A stretch of DNA of 64,000 nucleotides, taken from IMG/VR virus record IMGVR_UViG_3300006920_000040, positions 1 to 64,000 of that record. The stretch is one strand, 5' to 3'. Positions 43,557 through 51,369 of this stretch are shown here, piece after piece (position 1 is the first letter of the stretch; each line of letters opens with the position of its first letter). This stretch comes from a virus. A program made the position numbers and the translations under genes. The notes below the pieces were generated by a model. It was not told where the DNA came from. It made no database searches and was given only the letters and a program-made list of their open reading frames with translations.

Positions 43557-45415
43557 TTGCCCATCAACCCAAGGATACTCTTACGGTGATTTGGTGGTAG
43601 CTCTAAAAACTTCTCCACACCAGTCGCCCATATTTCATCATCATTGGACAATCCGTATTCGTCCCAACCAACGATGGCGCTCAGGTTTTCGCGAAGCTTA
43701 TTTTTATCCTCACCCGATAAGTTGTGAGCAGCAGTAGGTAGTGTATTGTGCTTATACAGCTTATTCGTCACACTGAACAGGTAGTCTTTAATATCCATCA
43801 AGATGTCGCTATCGCCATTCTTGACACGCTCGATGTAGTTGCCCTGTATTTCTTCGAGATATTCGGTGGGGAATTCCTCACTATATTTCTCCGATTCCTC
43901 GGAAGCATACCACATGTCCTTAACCGTAGGATACATGTCCGTGGTGATCATCTGCATTATCCTACCAACCACCTTATCAATCAACCTATCATCATCAAAT
44001 CGAGGTAACTCAAGACGATCCCATTCCTCTTTGATAATCCTCTTGATACTTCCCTCATAACTTTCAACCCCATTGAGGGTATTTTTCGAGGTGGGCTTTT
44101 TAACCGGTTCGCCGCCAAACCCATCGTCATCACCGGACGTGGGGGTGTTGCCATAAACCAACCAACCGATCATATTTGTGATCTTTTTAGACAAACCGTC
44201 AGTGTCCATCTTGTCCTGTAACTCATGTTCCAAATTGGAAAACTCCCTATCTTCCTCGCTACCCGCCCAATGGTCGGAGTCAGTATCCAAGTCATTCTCC
44301 ATGTGGTCACCACCAATCATCTCTTGATAGTAGTCGTAGACTGCCCTCTTAAAACCTTTACTATTATTGAACATCCATAAATGCGCCCACTCATGGACGA
44401 CTATATTGACGAAATGATGGGAGCGGATGGTTTCGTTTAAGGAATCATCAATGTCGATAAATTTGGAACCGACAGACATGTGCTTGGCATGTGACCTAGA
44501 AGCCCAACCCCCAACACCCCCACCGGTATTTTGGTTAACAGTATCCGACACATCCTTGATGACAATATTGGCATGCATCTTGGGGAACCCCATCTTGGTA
44601 ATATTGCGAAGGGCAATACTCAAATCCTTTTTAATCTGCGGGATTTTTTTCTCAAAACCTGACATCTCATCATCGGAGAAATCGGATTTATCTACAAAGA
44701 CCGAAAACATCTGAACATCCACAAGGTGATTAAGGTTTTTCTTTTTTCGAAATTTAGAATTCTCTGTCAAGAAAACACCATAACCCTGTGGATCAATGGA
44801 ACTTGTAACTAGACCCAATGCTCGATCAAATTTGGATTCCTTGATAGAGTTGGAGTATTTATCGAATCTACGGGAAAGGGGGGTTATGCCACCCCTTTTA
44901 TCATAAGTGACGGGGTCTGCGGATTTGATTTGACGAGGATCAAATACGGCATATTCGATAATATCACCGCTCTCTACATCTTTGTTTATGGATGAGGAGA
45001 ATCCACGCTCTTTAAGATCATCTACCGTTTCGTCTGTAGAAAACTTCTCAACGGATTTACCTAACCGCAAATATGCGCGTTGGACAACCGGAACACCACC
45101 CCCTCTATCTGATGATAGTTGCGCATACATATCTGCAAAATTCTTATCTATCGCAAAAAAAACAGCAGGTCTAACCTCAATGCCCTTCGCATTACTCCCA
45201 ATCTGAGGTATGAAAACATCAGGTATTTCTCCTGATGTCCCATGAAACCCCTCCACACTATAACCTGCGCTCTTTGCAGCACCATCAACCATACCCTGTA
45301 GTTCTTCGGCATTCTCTTCAGGGTATTGCGCAAGCTCCATATATCGCTCATCACCACCCTGAACTGGTTGTTCGGATTCTATCAAAAACTTAACATATTC
45401 CTTGAAGGAGTTCAT
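43553..45415 (-). CDS. ADP-ribosyltransferase-like/zincin polyvalent protein, candidate packaged effector
   Basis: 620 residues. Residues 1-15 (MNSFKEYVKFLIESE) fit a capsid-targeting tag with an L-I-E|S cleavage site. Residues about 50-165 resemble the ART fold of polyvalent proteins: VEGFHGTSGE, AVFFAIDKNFADMYA, DIIEYAVFDPRQIKSA. A zinc-protease motif, IVVHEWAHLW, lies near 338-347 in a region with no other known domain; the C-terminal 250 are charged. ADP-ribosylation plus proteolysis of host targets after injection is inferred. A bidirectional terminator lies just beyond its stop. The HExxH is clear; the ART call is by pattern. Confidence 0.75.
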   Translation of the reverse strand: MNSFKEYVKFLIESEQPVQGGDERYMELAQYPEENAEELQGMVDGAAKSAGYSVEGFHGTSGEIPDVFIPQIGSNAKGIEVRPAVFFAIDKNFADMYAQLSSDRGGGVPVVQRAYLRLGKSVEKFSTDETVDDLKERGFSSSINKDVESGDIIEYAVFDPRQIKSADPVTYDKRGGITPLSRRFDKYSNSIKESKFDRALGLVTSSIDPQGYGVFLTENSKFRKKKNLNHLVDVQMFSVFVDKSDFSDDEMSGFEKKIPQIKKDLSIALRNITKMGFPKMHANIVIKDVSDTVNQNTGGGVGGWASRSHAKHMSVGSKFIDIDDSLNETIRSHHFVNIVVHEWAHLWMFNNSKGFKRAVYDYYQEMIGGDHMENDLDTDSDHWAGSEEDREFSNLEHELQDKMDTDGLSKKITNMIGWLVYGNTPTSGDDDGFGGEPVKKPTSKNTLNGVESYEGSIKRIIKEEWDRLELPRFDDDRLIDKVVGRIMQMITTDMYPTVKDMWYASEESEKYSEEFPTEYLEEIQGNYIERVKNGDSDILMDIKDYLFSVTNKLYKHNTLPTAAHNLSGEDKNKLRENLSAIVGWDEYGLSNDDEIWATGVEKFLELPPNHRKSILGLMGK

Positions 45416-45424
45416 TGATTGTAA

Positions 45425-45760
45425 TTATACCACGGGCTTCTCACCATCAGGACGCCAAATCAGGCGATCCTCACACTTTGGTTTATATGGTTTCCGACCA
45501 GCCTGTAATAGCTCTTTAACTCTAACCGGATCATCAAATCTAGAATTGAGGAAAAGGTTTGCGAAGTGTTTGAACAACTCACCACCCTCCTCCTTATAGA
45601 AAAAGATCAAGCCCATGAAGCGATTCTCACGAAGAGTCTTGAGTTGTTTTTTGATATGTTCATCGTCAACCAAATCCGTAGGTGAATAATATTCATCTCG
45701 CCATCTCGTTTTAAGGTTATGGATATAATCTTCGTCAGTGGTTTCTAGATATTTTGTCAT
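45425..45760 (-). CDS. Hypothetical protein, 111 aa
   Basis: 111 residues from ATG 45760, coupled to the stop of the small upstream ORF (CTATGA). Charged, helical, with FMGLIFFYKEEGGELFKHFA near 53-72 and a basic C-terminal region. It ends nine bases before the polyvalent gene. Not recognised. Confidence 0.6.
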   Translation of the reverse strand: MTKYLETTDEDYIHNLKTRWRDEYYSPTDLVDDEHIKKQLKTLRENRFMGLIFFYKEEGGELFKHFANLFLNSRFDDPVRVKELLQAGRKPYKPKCEDRLIWRPDGEKPVV

Positions 45761-45861
45761 AGTAATTTGTTTGGGATGATTTTGGAATTCACACAAACAC
45801 CGTCCCTCTTGAAGACGAGAGTTTTAAATTGTTCTCGGGTTAACAGTTTAACATTGTTCAT
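45757..45861 (-). CDS. Very small protein, 34 aa, HNH-like N-terminus
   Basis: 34 residues, flanked on both sides by ATGA overlaps, so it should be translated. Its text LLTREQFKTLVFKRDGVC looks like the first helix of HNH endonucleases (a REQF...V-x-x-RD-x-x-x-C start), but the sequence stops 15 residues later with no His-Asn-His core. It may be a decayed or minimal remnant, or a chance similarity. Confidence 0.45.
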   Translation of the reverse strand: MNNVKLLTREQFKTLVFKRDGVCVNSKIIPNKLL

Positions 45862-46589
45862 TTTAACAATCCCCCATAACCATATAAGAGGACTTCGCAA
45901 GCAAAATCATTATCGAAAGTATAACCCACAGTGTCCTCAAGTTTATCCACTTTTTTGATTTGCTCTTCACACAGTTTCGAAACTTCGGAAAGCTCAAATT
46001 CTTCTGGATGCGTCTTCAGCCGAAGACAGATATCAAACACGGGAGTTCCTTTCAAGGAAACCGGAAACACCCCCGTTTTGAAAAACTGCTCACCACAATA
46101 AGCCAGACGGATCATGTGAGAGACGTTTTTGGGCGAGAAACCATGTTTGTCTAGGGCGGCTTTACGAGCACCACCCAAATGCCCCGTGCGGACACCCCGA
46201 GCGTGTTTCGACTCATTAAAGACATGGCCCTTCAAGCTGTGCATGAGTGCCTTAGAGTCCATTAGGCGTTTATAATTCTTCTGGATCATGTCAAAGACCG
46301 GTGTCTTCATCCTGAAAGAATCCTCTGGTGCAAATAGCGCCTCGATTGAATTCGTATTTGTCCTTTTCAGTTTCTTCAGGAAGTAATTTAATTCGAAGTA
46401 AGCATAATCTTCTTCGTCGCTCTGGTTTACTTTGGTCTCATCCTTTTTAAACCCGAATAGTGCTGGTGTTGAATCTGTTAAATACACACCTCTCAGATCA
46501 ATATCCGAGTTTACCGTGTTCAAATTATACAGGTGACTTCCGCCCAAGTATTCGCAGACTATGTTTTTTCCAAATTTTGATGTTCTCAT
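45858..46589 (-). CDS. RlaP-like predicted nucleotidyltransferase
   Basis: 243 residues from ATG 46589, fixed by the ATGA overlap with the upstream stop. YLGGSHLYNLNTVNSDIDLR near 15-34 is the GS-x(n)-D-x-D polymerase-beta motif of the PF10127 family (RlaP). The remaining helical domain includes FNESKHARGVRTGHLGGAR. Members of this family are linked to RNA repair with RNA ligases. Nearby genes of similar theme are a HAD_SAK protein (50.7 kb), a kinase (57.2 kb) and a second NTase (59.6 kb). Confidence 0.85.
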   Translation of the reverse strand: MRTSKFGKNIVCEYLGGSHLYNLNTVNSDIDLRGVYLTDSTPALFGFKKDETKVNQSDEEDYAYFELNYFLKKLKRTNTNSIEALFAPEDSFRMKTPVFDMIQKNYKRLMDSKALMHSLKGHVFNESKHARGVRTGHLGGARKAALDKHGFSPKNVSHMIRLAYCGEQFFKTGVFPVSLKGTPVFDICLRLKTHPEEFELSEVSKLCEEQIKKVDKLEDTVGYTFDNDFACEVLLYGYGGLLK

Positions 46590-46792
46590 CGTTTTAGTTT
46601 TCTTGATTCTTTCTTCCACGCACGGGCGATTAGATTGGCTCTATTTTTATGTTGAGCATCTTCCGTATAACCGGTGTAGCCAAAAGCGACGAAACGCCTT
46701 TCGGTACAGAATGGGCTTAATTTATCTAGATTTAACAAATTAAAATACGGTGACATTTCATCTGCTCGGGAGTTACACGAACCCACCACCAT
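46586..46792 (-). CDS. Hypothetical basic protein, up to 68 aa
   Basis: The frame gives 68 residues from ATG 46792 or 56 from ATG 46756. The promoter TTGACT-17-TATGGT overlaps the first ATG, which favours a downstream start, but the exact one is undecided. The C-terminal half is basic (HKNRANLIARAWKKESRKLK) and may bind nucleic acid. ATGA-coupled to the RlaP gene. Confidence 0.5.
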   Translation of the reverse strand: MVVGSCNSRADEMSPYFNLLNLDKLSPFCTERRFVAFGYTGYTEDAQHKNRANLIARAWKKESRKLKR

Positions 46793-46816
46793 AGCAGGTC
46801 ATCCCCGACCAGTCAA
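46788..46816 (-). promoter_or_regulatory. Possible sigma70-type promoter within the 46.8-kb small genes
   Basis: Minus-strand TTGACT at 46816-46811, 17-base spacer, TATGGT at 46793-46788. It lies in the end of the 39-residue ORF and overlaps the first ATG of the next one. Confidence 0.4.
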
Positions 46817-46918
46817 GCCGTCCCTCCAAACGGTTGTGATGTTGACTCGATTATAATCCCACATCGTCAATGCCAGTGCCGCTTTCCGCAATCCTCTCTT
46901 TCCGCATTTTAGTCTCAT
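46799..46918 (-). CDS. Small basic protein, 39 aa
   Basis: 39 residues starting with ATGA on the stop of the upstream gene. Sequence KCGKRGLRKAALALTMWDY, then a Thr/Trp-rich end. Arg/Lys-rich with one Cys. The coupling and open frame support it; there is no homology evidence. Confidence 0.42.
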   Translation of the reverse strand: MRLKCGKRGLRKAALALTMWDYNRVNITTVWRDGLTGRG

Positions 46919-47244
46919 TTTTTTAGAATTGTCGAAGCAAGGTCGGTAAGGTTTTTATAAGAACCAAGCGAATGTGATTTTAGATCACTTCTGGAAGAAA
47001 TAAATTTCAGTGCTGAGTCAATTGCCTTTTCGGGACTCCCTGCGGAATGCTTAAAATTACCACAATTAACATTAGCTGCATTTAAATACATGAAACCATA
47101 GCCGGATCTGTGGCGCACTAGGATTGCTGTATCATTGGCCGTATGGTAACCCACTATTGATCTACGATCACGGAATGAGGTGGCGGCTTCTTTTACAGAG
47201 ATTGGGGGTTCGATCAACGGTTCTTTTTTAGTAATTGGGTTCAT
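46915..47244 (-). CDS. Hypothetical protein, 109 aa
   Basis: 109 residues, basic. The middle has a sheet-like stretch (SIVGYHTANDTAILVRHRSG) and C-terminal helices. It starts on the last base of the histidine-phosphatase stop, so translation is coupled. No family recognised. Confidence 0.58.
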   Translation of the reverse strand: MNPITKKEPLIEPPISVKEAATSFRDRRSIVGYHTANDTAILVRHRSGYGFMYLNAANVNCGNFKHSAGSPEKAIDSALKFISSRSDLKSHSLGSYKNLTDLASTILKK

Positions 47245-47897
47245 TATGGTCGTTCTTTAATTGTTCCTGATGTCCAAGACCATACACCTGTCTCATTACA
47301 AGTCAACTCTATAATTGAACAATTTTTTGGAGTGTGGTATCGCAGATAATCATCCACGGTCCAATCAAGCAACCTCATCATCAAAGTCCTGATTGCGGTC
47401 CCATGTGAGACGATGACACCCTTCCGGTCATACACCCTACCACTCCCCTCGATACGGTCCATCAAGAAGCTGGATGTTCGGTCATAACAATCCGCCATAC
47501 TCTCCCCGCCCTCGAATCGGTAAAAGAACCGACCTTGATCTCGCATCTCTCGGATTTGGGAGAATTCGAACCCACCAAGCTTACCCCGATATTCGTGTTC
47601 TCTAATTCTAGGGTCTTCGATAATATTCTCTATATTATCTAAGACTTTACCTGAGAGACCTTCATGGATACCCTCCCAAGTTTGCCTACCTCTCAGGTAA
47701 GGCGTAACAAACACATCTGTAGCACCCCAAGGGGAAATCTGTTCGTTGAGACCCAACCCACATTGGGTTGACTGCCCCTTACCAATTTCGGTGAGGGGGA
47801 TATTGCTATCAAGGACACCGTCATATGCTCGGTGGTCAACATTACCTTCGCTCTCCCCATGGCGGATGAGGTATAGTTTGTGATATGGTTTACTCAT
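47244..47897 (-). CDS. Histidine phosphatase (phosphoglycerate-mutase superfamily)
   Basis: 217 residues. The phosphohistidine loop is LYLIRHGESEGN (8-19). A second basic site appears as PYLRGRQT near 66, and the second active His is in VIVSHGTAIRT near 164. The family removes phosphate from small molecules or phosphoproteins; the substrate cannot be read from sequence. It follows the small helical gene by one base and lies in the methyltransferase/AlkB operon. Confidence 0.94.
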   Translation of the reverse strand: MSKPYHKLYLIRHGESEGNVDHRAYDGVLDSNIPLTEIGKGQSTQCGLGLNEQISPWGATDVFVTPYLRGRQTWEGIHEGLSGKVLDNIENIIEDPRIREHEYRGKLGGFEFSQIREMRDQGRFFYRFEGGESMADCYDRTSSFLMDRIEGSGRVYDRKGVIVSHGTAIRTLMMRLLDWTVDDYLRYHTPKNCSIIELTCNETGVWSWTSGTIKERP

Positions 47898-47898
47898 A

Positions 47899-48078
47899 TT
47901 AAATTCCTACGACATTTTTGATATATGCGTCTCGACCATTCTCTTCGATATAGTCATCAGAGAATTTGTCGAAATCCTCCGCCGATATTTGTCCGATAAT
48001 TTCTTTCATTTCTTTTTTCATTCTGCACAAACTACGTTCCAGATTTTCAATCTTAACTTCTACTTCTTTACTGTTCAT
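47899..48078 (-). CDS. Small coiled-coil protein, 59 aa
   Basis: 59 residues from ATG 48078. The first 30 residues form a charged coiled coil (KEVEVKIENLERSLCRMKKE) followed by an acidic Asp/Tyr stretch. It overlaps the DNA methyltransferase end by 11 bases. The longer frame would run far into that gene and is rejected. Confidence 0.6.
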   Translation of the reverse strand: MNSKEVEVKIENLERSLCRMKKEMKEIIGQISAEDFDKFSDDYIEENGRDAYIKNVVGI

Positions 48079-48802
48079 TATTTTCAATTCTATTTTTGGC
48101 AAATTTAAAGTAACCTTCATCAAGCTCAATTCCTATAAACGACCTTTTAAGGTTCTTACATGCAACTCCTGTGGTGCCAGATCCCATAAACGGATCAAGG
48201 ATAAGCGCACCCTCTTCGGTGAAATTGGATACCGCTTTCTCCACAAGCTCAACCGGAAATGTTGCACCGTGAGTTTTACACGACTTTTTACCCCTTTTTT
48301 GTGCCCACACATTGGAGAGTGTTCCTCTGTCAAATTGGGCGGTCTTAAATAATCTACTCATCGGACTAGTCCTCTCAAGGACTAGGATTATCTCAAATTG
48401 ACTATTCATAACCCCTGAAGAGATAGCGGGTTGAGCATTAACTTTATCCCAGATAATAATCTCTTTAATATAGTCTGAGAAATAACCCATCAGTTTAAAG
48501 AAGGCGGGTTTGTTTCCAGTTAGAATCTGGATATTATAAAACACCAATGGTGATACCCTCAGACACTCTTCAATGACATCCACATTGAAGTTATAAAGGT
48601 CATCCATTGATAGATTGTCATCAAAATTCTCATATTTGGTTGACAATTCTTTGACGATTTGTCGTGAACAATATTTACCTTTACGAATACGGAGATTCAT
48701 ATTGTATGGTGGTGAAGTGAACACCATATCCACCGAATCACTAGGCAGTTCCTTCATTACTTCGAGACAATCCCCTTGGAATAATAATTCTGACAAATGC
48801 AT
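48068..48802 (-). CDS. DNA methyltransferase, amino (N4-C/N6-A) beta class
   Basis: 244 residues. The catalytic motif IV TSPPYN is at 29-34, the SAM-binding DPFMGSGTTGVA at 203-214; motif IV before motif I defines the beta class. TSPPY is most common in N4-cytosine enzymes, though some N6-adenine enzymes have it. No cognate endonuclease is adjacent, so it is probably an orphan protecting phage DNA from host restriction. AlkB precedes it by one base. Confidence 0.95.
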   Translation of the reverse strand: MHLSELLFQGDCLEVMKELPSDSVDMVFTSPPYNMNLRIRKGKYCSRQIVKELSTKYENFDDNLSMDDLYNFNVDVIEECLRVSPLVFYNIQILTGNKPAFFKLMGYFSDYIKEIIIWDKVNAQPAISSGVMNSQFEIILVLERTSPMSRLFKTAQFDRGTLSNVWAQKRGKKSCKTHGATFPVELVEKAVSNFTEEGALILDPFMGSGTTGVACKNLKRSFIGIELDEGYFKFAKNRIENNEQ

Positions 48803-48803
48803 A

Positions 48804-49415
48804 TTACTTAAATGCCCTGAAGGTTAGAGATGTGCGAGGTCCACAAGGTTGCCCGTGTTTCGGGATGCGGTGTAAGTGGGTCTCCTGATAATGTGGGGGC
48901 ATGATGAATAGACTACCTTCAGGAAGAAGAATTCTTTGTTCCTTTGGAACAAGTCCCGATTCACCAAACGGCTTCACCCAAATTTCACGCTCTGCCCCAA
49001 ATGACATGACGGCAATGGGTGCCTCTGGGTCCATTGCCTCGAAGTCATCCGCATGCCAACCAAGATGTTGTTTTTCCGTATCATAACGATTCAGGAAACA
49101 AGCACTAAAATTAACATCCAGTCTACGATTCAATGTGGACATGAGATTTTTAATAATGGGTGACATTGGGTTACTGTCATAAAACTCCTCACCCGTATTT
49201 CGGTTTCCGTAAGAATACGTCCTCTGAGTTTCGGACATGAAATATTCGTGTCTTGCTGATTTCCGTGTTAACCAATCCAAACCATCAAGTTCTCGTTTAA
49301 TGGCATCCGTCACATCCACACTTGGCTTTTCGAATTTCGTGATCAAAATTGTCTCACAATGCGTAGTAACGGAATCACCCAATCTAGCTTTTTTTAATTC
49401 TTCTATTGTTTTCAT
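48804..49415 (-). CDS. AlkB-like 2-oxoglutarate/Fe(II) dioxygenase
   Basis: 203 residues. Iron ligands are GWHADD near 119 (H-x-D) and the distal His in ETHLHRIP. The C-terminal RTSLTFR is the 2-oxoglutarate and Arg motif of AlkB. NRYDTEKQHLGWH is the conserved substrate-lid region. It demethylates damaged bases in DNA or RNA in known members. The gene starts with an ATGA overlap on rmlB. Confidence 0.95.
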   Translation of the reverse strand: MKTIEELKKARLGDSVTTHCETILITKFEKPSVDVTDAIKRELDGLDWLTRKSARHEYFMSETQRTYSYGNRNTGEEFYDSNPMSPIIKNLMSTLNRRLDVNFSACFLNRYDTEKQHLGWHADDFEAMDPEAPIAVMSFGAEREIWVKPFGESGLVPKEQRILLPEGSLFIMPPHYQETHLHRIPKHGQPCGPRTSLTFRAFK

Positions 49416-50455
49416 TTTTTATCGAATAATCGTTGCATGGAGTTCTCCACCCACTGTTGGTTATTAATATACCATTTGACAGTTTTGTCAAGACCTGTTT
49501 CAAAGTTTTCTTCGGGAGTCCACCCTAAGTCTGTTTCAATTTTAATAGGATTGATGGCATAACGCTGATCATGCCCCAGACGGTCCTCAACGAAAGTCAG
49601 GTGACTCTTACCTATAAGCTCGGGCATTTCTTTGTAAACGATTTTTAAGATCTTGCTGACAATGTCGATATTGTTTCTTTCACAACGACCACCGATAACA
49701 TAAGATTCACCGATAACACCATTGGTTAAAACCGCAACGAGCGCCTTACAGTGATCTTTGACATACAACCAATCTCGGATATTCTGACCGTTCCCATAAA
49801 TCGGAAGATCTTCACCTGCCAACACCTTCCCAATCATCAATGGAATCAACTTCTCAGGGCATTGGTTTGGCCCATAGTTATTTGAACAGTTGGTGGTGAT
49901 GACAGGAAGTCCATATGTTTTGAAATATGACCGAACCACGAAATCACTAGATGCCTTAGAAGCCGCATAGGGGCTGTTTGGAGCGTAGGGCGTCTCTTCG
50001 GTAAATGGTGCATCAGATTCACTCAAAAGCTCACCATACACCTCGTCAGTGCTTACATGGATGAATCTATGATCAATACTGGGGTCCGGTTGAGCACCAA
50101 TATGGTTTTTGAAGCACTCCAGAAGAATTGCCGTGCCCTTCACATTAGTCTCCATGAAGATATCCGGACCTTCGATAGAATTATCAACGTGGCTTTCCGC
50201 CGCAAGGTGGAAAATATGAGTGATATCGTAGAAATCCATATAATGTGCAATTTCTTCTTTATCACAGATATCAACCCAACGGTTGTGGTATCGGCTATCC
50301 TCTTTGATACTATGGTTGATATTTTTGGGGTTACCCGCATAGGTCAAGGCGTCGATATTAACTAAGTTGTCGATCTCTAAGCCGGATTCGATTAGGAGAT
50401 ATTTGATGAGGTTTGATCCAATAAACCCACACCCACCTGTTACCATTATATTCAT
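49412..50455 (-). CDS. rmlB: dTDP-glucose 4,6-dehydratase
   Basis: 347 residues, typical RmlB length. The NAD motif TGGCGFIGSNL (6-16), HLAAESHVDNSI near 83, the active-site STDEVYGE near 133 and YAASKASSDF near 161 are all present. It makes dTDP-4-keto-6-deoxyglucose, feeding rhamnose or other deoxy-sugar routes. An RmlD-like gene is at 12 kb, but I find no RmlA or RmlC here. A candidate promoter (TTTGCA, 17 nt, TAAATA) is nine bases upstream. Confidence 0.95.
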   Translation of the reverse strand: MNIMVTGGCGFIGSNLIKYLLIESGLEIDNLVNIDALTYAGNPKNINHSIKEDSRYHNRWVDICDKEEIAHYMDFYDITHIFHLAAESHVDNSIEGPDIFMETNVKGTAILLECFKNHIGAQPDPSIDHRFIHVSTDEVYGELLSESDAPFTEETPYAPNSPYAASKASSDFVVRSYFKTYGLPVITTNCSNNYGPNQCPEKLIPLMIGKVLAGEDLPIYGNGQNIRDWLYVKDHCKALVAVLTNGVIGESYVIGGRCERNNIDIVSKILKIVYKEMPELIGKSHLTFVEDRLGHDQRYAINPIKIETDLGWTPEENFETGLDKTVKWYINNQQWVENSMQRLFDKK

Positions 50456-50464
50456 ATTATTTTT

Positions 50465-50493
50465 TATTTAGCAAAGATTAGGTAGGTTGCAAA
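50465..50493 (-). promoter_or_regulatory. Possible promoter of the rmlB-AlkB-methyltransferase operon
   Basis: Minus-strand TTTGCA at 50493-50488, 17-base spacer, TAAATA at 50470-50465, ATG nine bases later. Weaker match than the others but same geometry. Confidence 0.42.
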
Positions 50494-50527
50494 CCAAATC
50501 GAGTGGTGGTATCGTCATATTAGGATT

Positions 50528-50728
50528 CTACCGTTCGTGGAGAATGCAACCAAAATTTTCATCTGTTTCAATGTCAATAATAGTATGACCCTCCCAGCCG
50601 GAGTCTACCTCAGGTGAAATATTATCGGTAATTTCAGGATGATTACATACACCGTCCGTCACATATGATGGTTGATTCACGGGCGCAAGCCAACATCTGC
50701 ACGTTTTACATCTATTCGTATTTGTCAT
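50528..50728 (-). CDS. Small Cys-rich protein, 66 aa
   Basis: 66 residues. CKTCRCWLAP near 7-16, a Cys-Asn-His near 28 and a terminal CILHER suggest a zinc knuckle or a rubredoxin-like knot. It overlaps the HAD gene end by 17 bases and is coupled to it. Family unknown. Confidence 0.58.
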   Translation of the reverse strand: MTNTNRCKTCRCWLAPVNQPSYVTDGVCNHPEITDNISPEVDSGWEGHTIIDIETDENFGCILHER

Positions 50729-51164
50729 AAATTTCTTTAATTTGTTTTTTGGTTATTCCTTTGTGGGTCTCACACCATACAATTCTCTTTTTCATTTCCG
50801 GTGAAGCGTCCTCATAATGCATTTCCAAATCCTCTAAAATAATATAAGTGTCTGGTTCATGTCTCATAATCCAGAATGCCACCTCCTGCCACCTATGACC
50901 GATAACAGGCGTCATCCAGTCCTCATGTAAGTATCTTGCCAGTGGACCGATGAGCCGTTCAATTTCCCCCTTTTTCTCGAAGTTGCGCCAATCGGAAGAA
51001 ACCACGATTTTCAAATCAAGAGTCTCACAGACTTTTGCTAGGTCCCTCATTCGATCAGGGCAGAACTCGAAATGGTCCGGTGTTAAAACCAACCCCGAAG
51101 AGGGCACACGAATGACGCCATCAAAATCGAGCATAATTACTCTAAGTTTTTCGACGGTATTCAT
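50712..51164 (-). CDS. HAD-domain protein of the Swiss-army-knife RNA repair type (HAD_SAK-like)
   Basis: 150 residues from ATG 51164, set by the TCATGA overlap with the upstream membrane gene. VIMLDFDGVIRVP (9-21) is the HAD nucleophile motif, and KIVVSSDWRNF near 51 is motif II. The short length and SSDWR text fit the HAD_SAK group, phosphatases found with RNA repair enzymes. Activity on RNA ends is inferred from the family. Confidence 0.8.
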   Translation of the reverse strand: MNTVEKLRVIMLDFDGVIRVPSSGLVLTPDHFEFCPDRMRDLAKVCETLDLKIVVSSDWRNFEKKGEIERLIGPLARYLHEDWMTPVIGHRWQEVAFWIMRHEPDTYIILEDLEMHYEDASPEMKKRIVWCETHKGITKKQIKEIYDKYE

Positions 51165-51292
51165 GATGTTACAATAATCCCCACAAATAACAGCCAACCC
51201 CATCCATGGATGCCCATGACCGCCATCACAACACCTCCGATAAAACAGATGTAGGACCCTAGGTTGGAGGCTATGTATTCTTTGATTTTCAT
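51161..51292 (-). CDS. Small membrane protein, 43 aa
   Basis: 43 residues. A short basic start (MKIKEYIASN) is followed by one or two hydrophobic stretches, ICFIGGVVMAVMG and GWGWLLFVGIIV. Promoter TTGACA-16-TAAATT ends eight bases before the ATG. The stop is overlapped by the HAD start (TCATGA), so both are expressed together. Similar in build to the membrane protein at 62.2 kb. Confidence 0.65.
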   Translation of the reverse strand: MKIKEYIASNLGSYICFIGGVVMAVMGIHGWGWLLFVGIIVTS

Positions 51293-51300
51293 CTGAGACG

Positions 51301-51328
51301 AATTTAGCATTTTTTCAGAGGATGTCAA
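51301..51328 (-). promoter_or_regulatory. Sigma70-type promoter of the membrane/HAD operon
   Basis: Minus-strand TTGACA at 51328-51323, 16-base spacer, TAAATT at 51306-51301, ATG 51292 eight bases later. Confidence 0.65.
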
Positions 51329-51358
51329 TATTTTATTTTGCTTTTCTCCTTTCCACCC

Positions 51359-51365
51359 TAATTAA
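51359..51365 (+). promoter_or_regulatory. TAATTAA element (candidate late promoter)
   Basis: Four bases before the ATG of the isolated fibre-like gene; supports that start over the upstream ATG. Confidence 0.42.
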
Positions 51366-51369
51366 ATTT

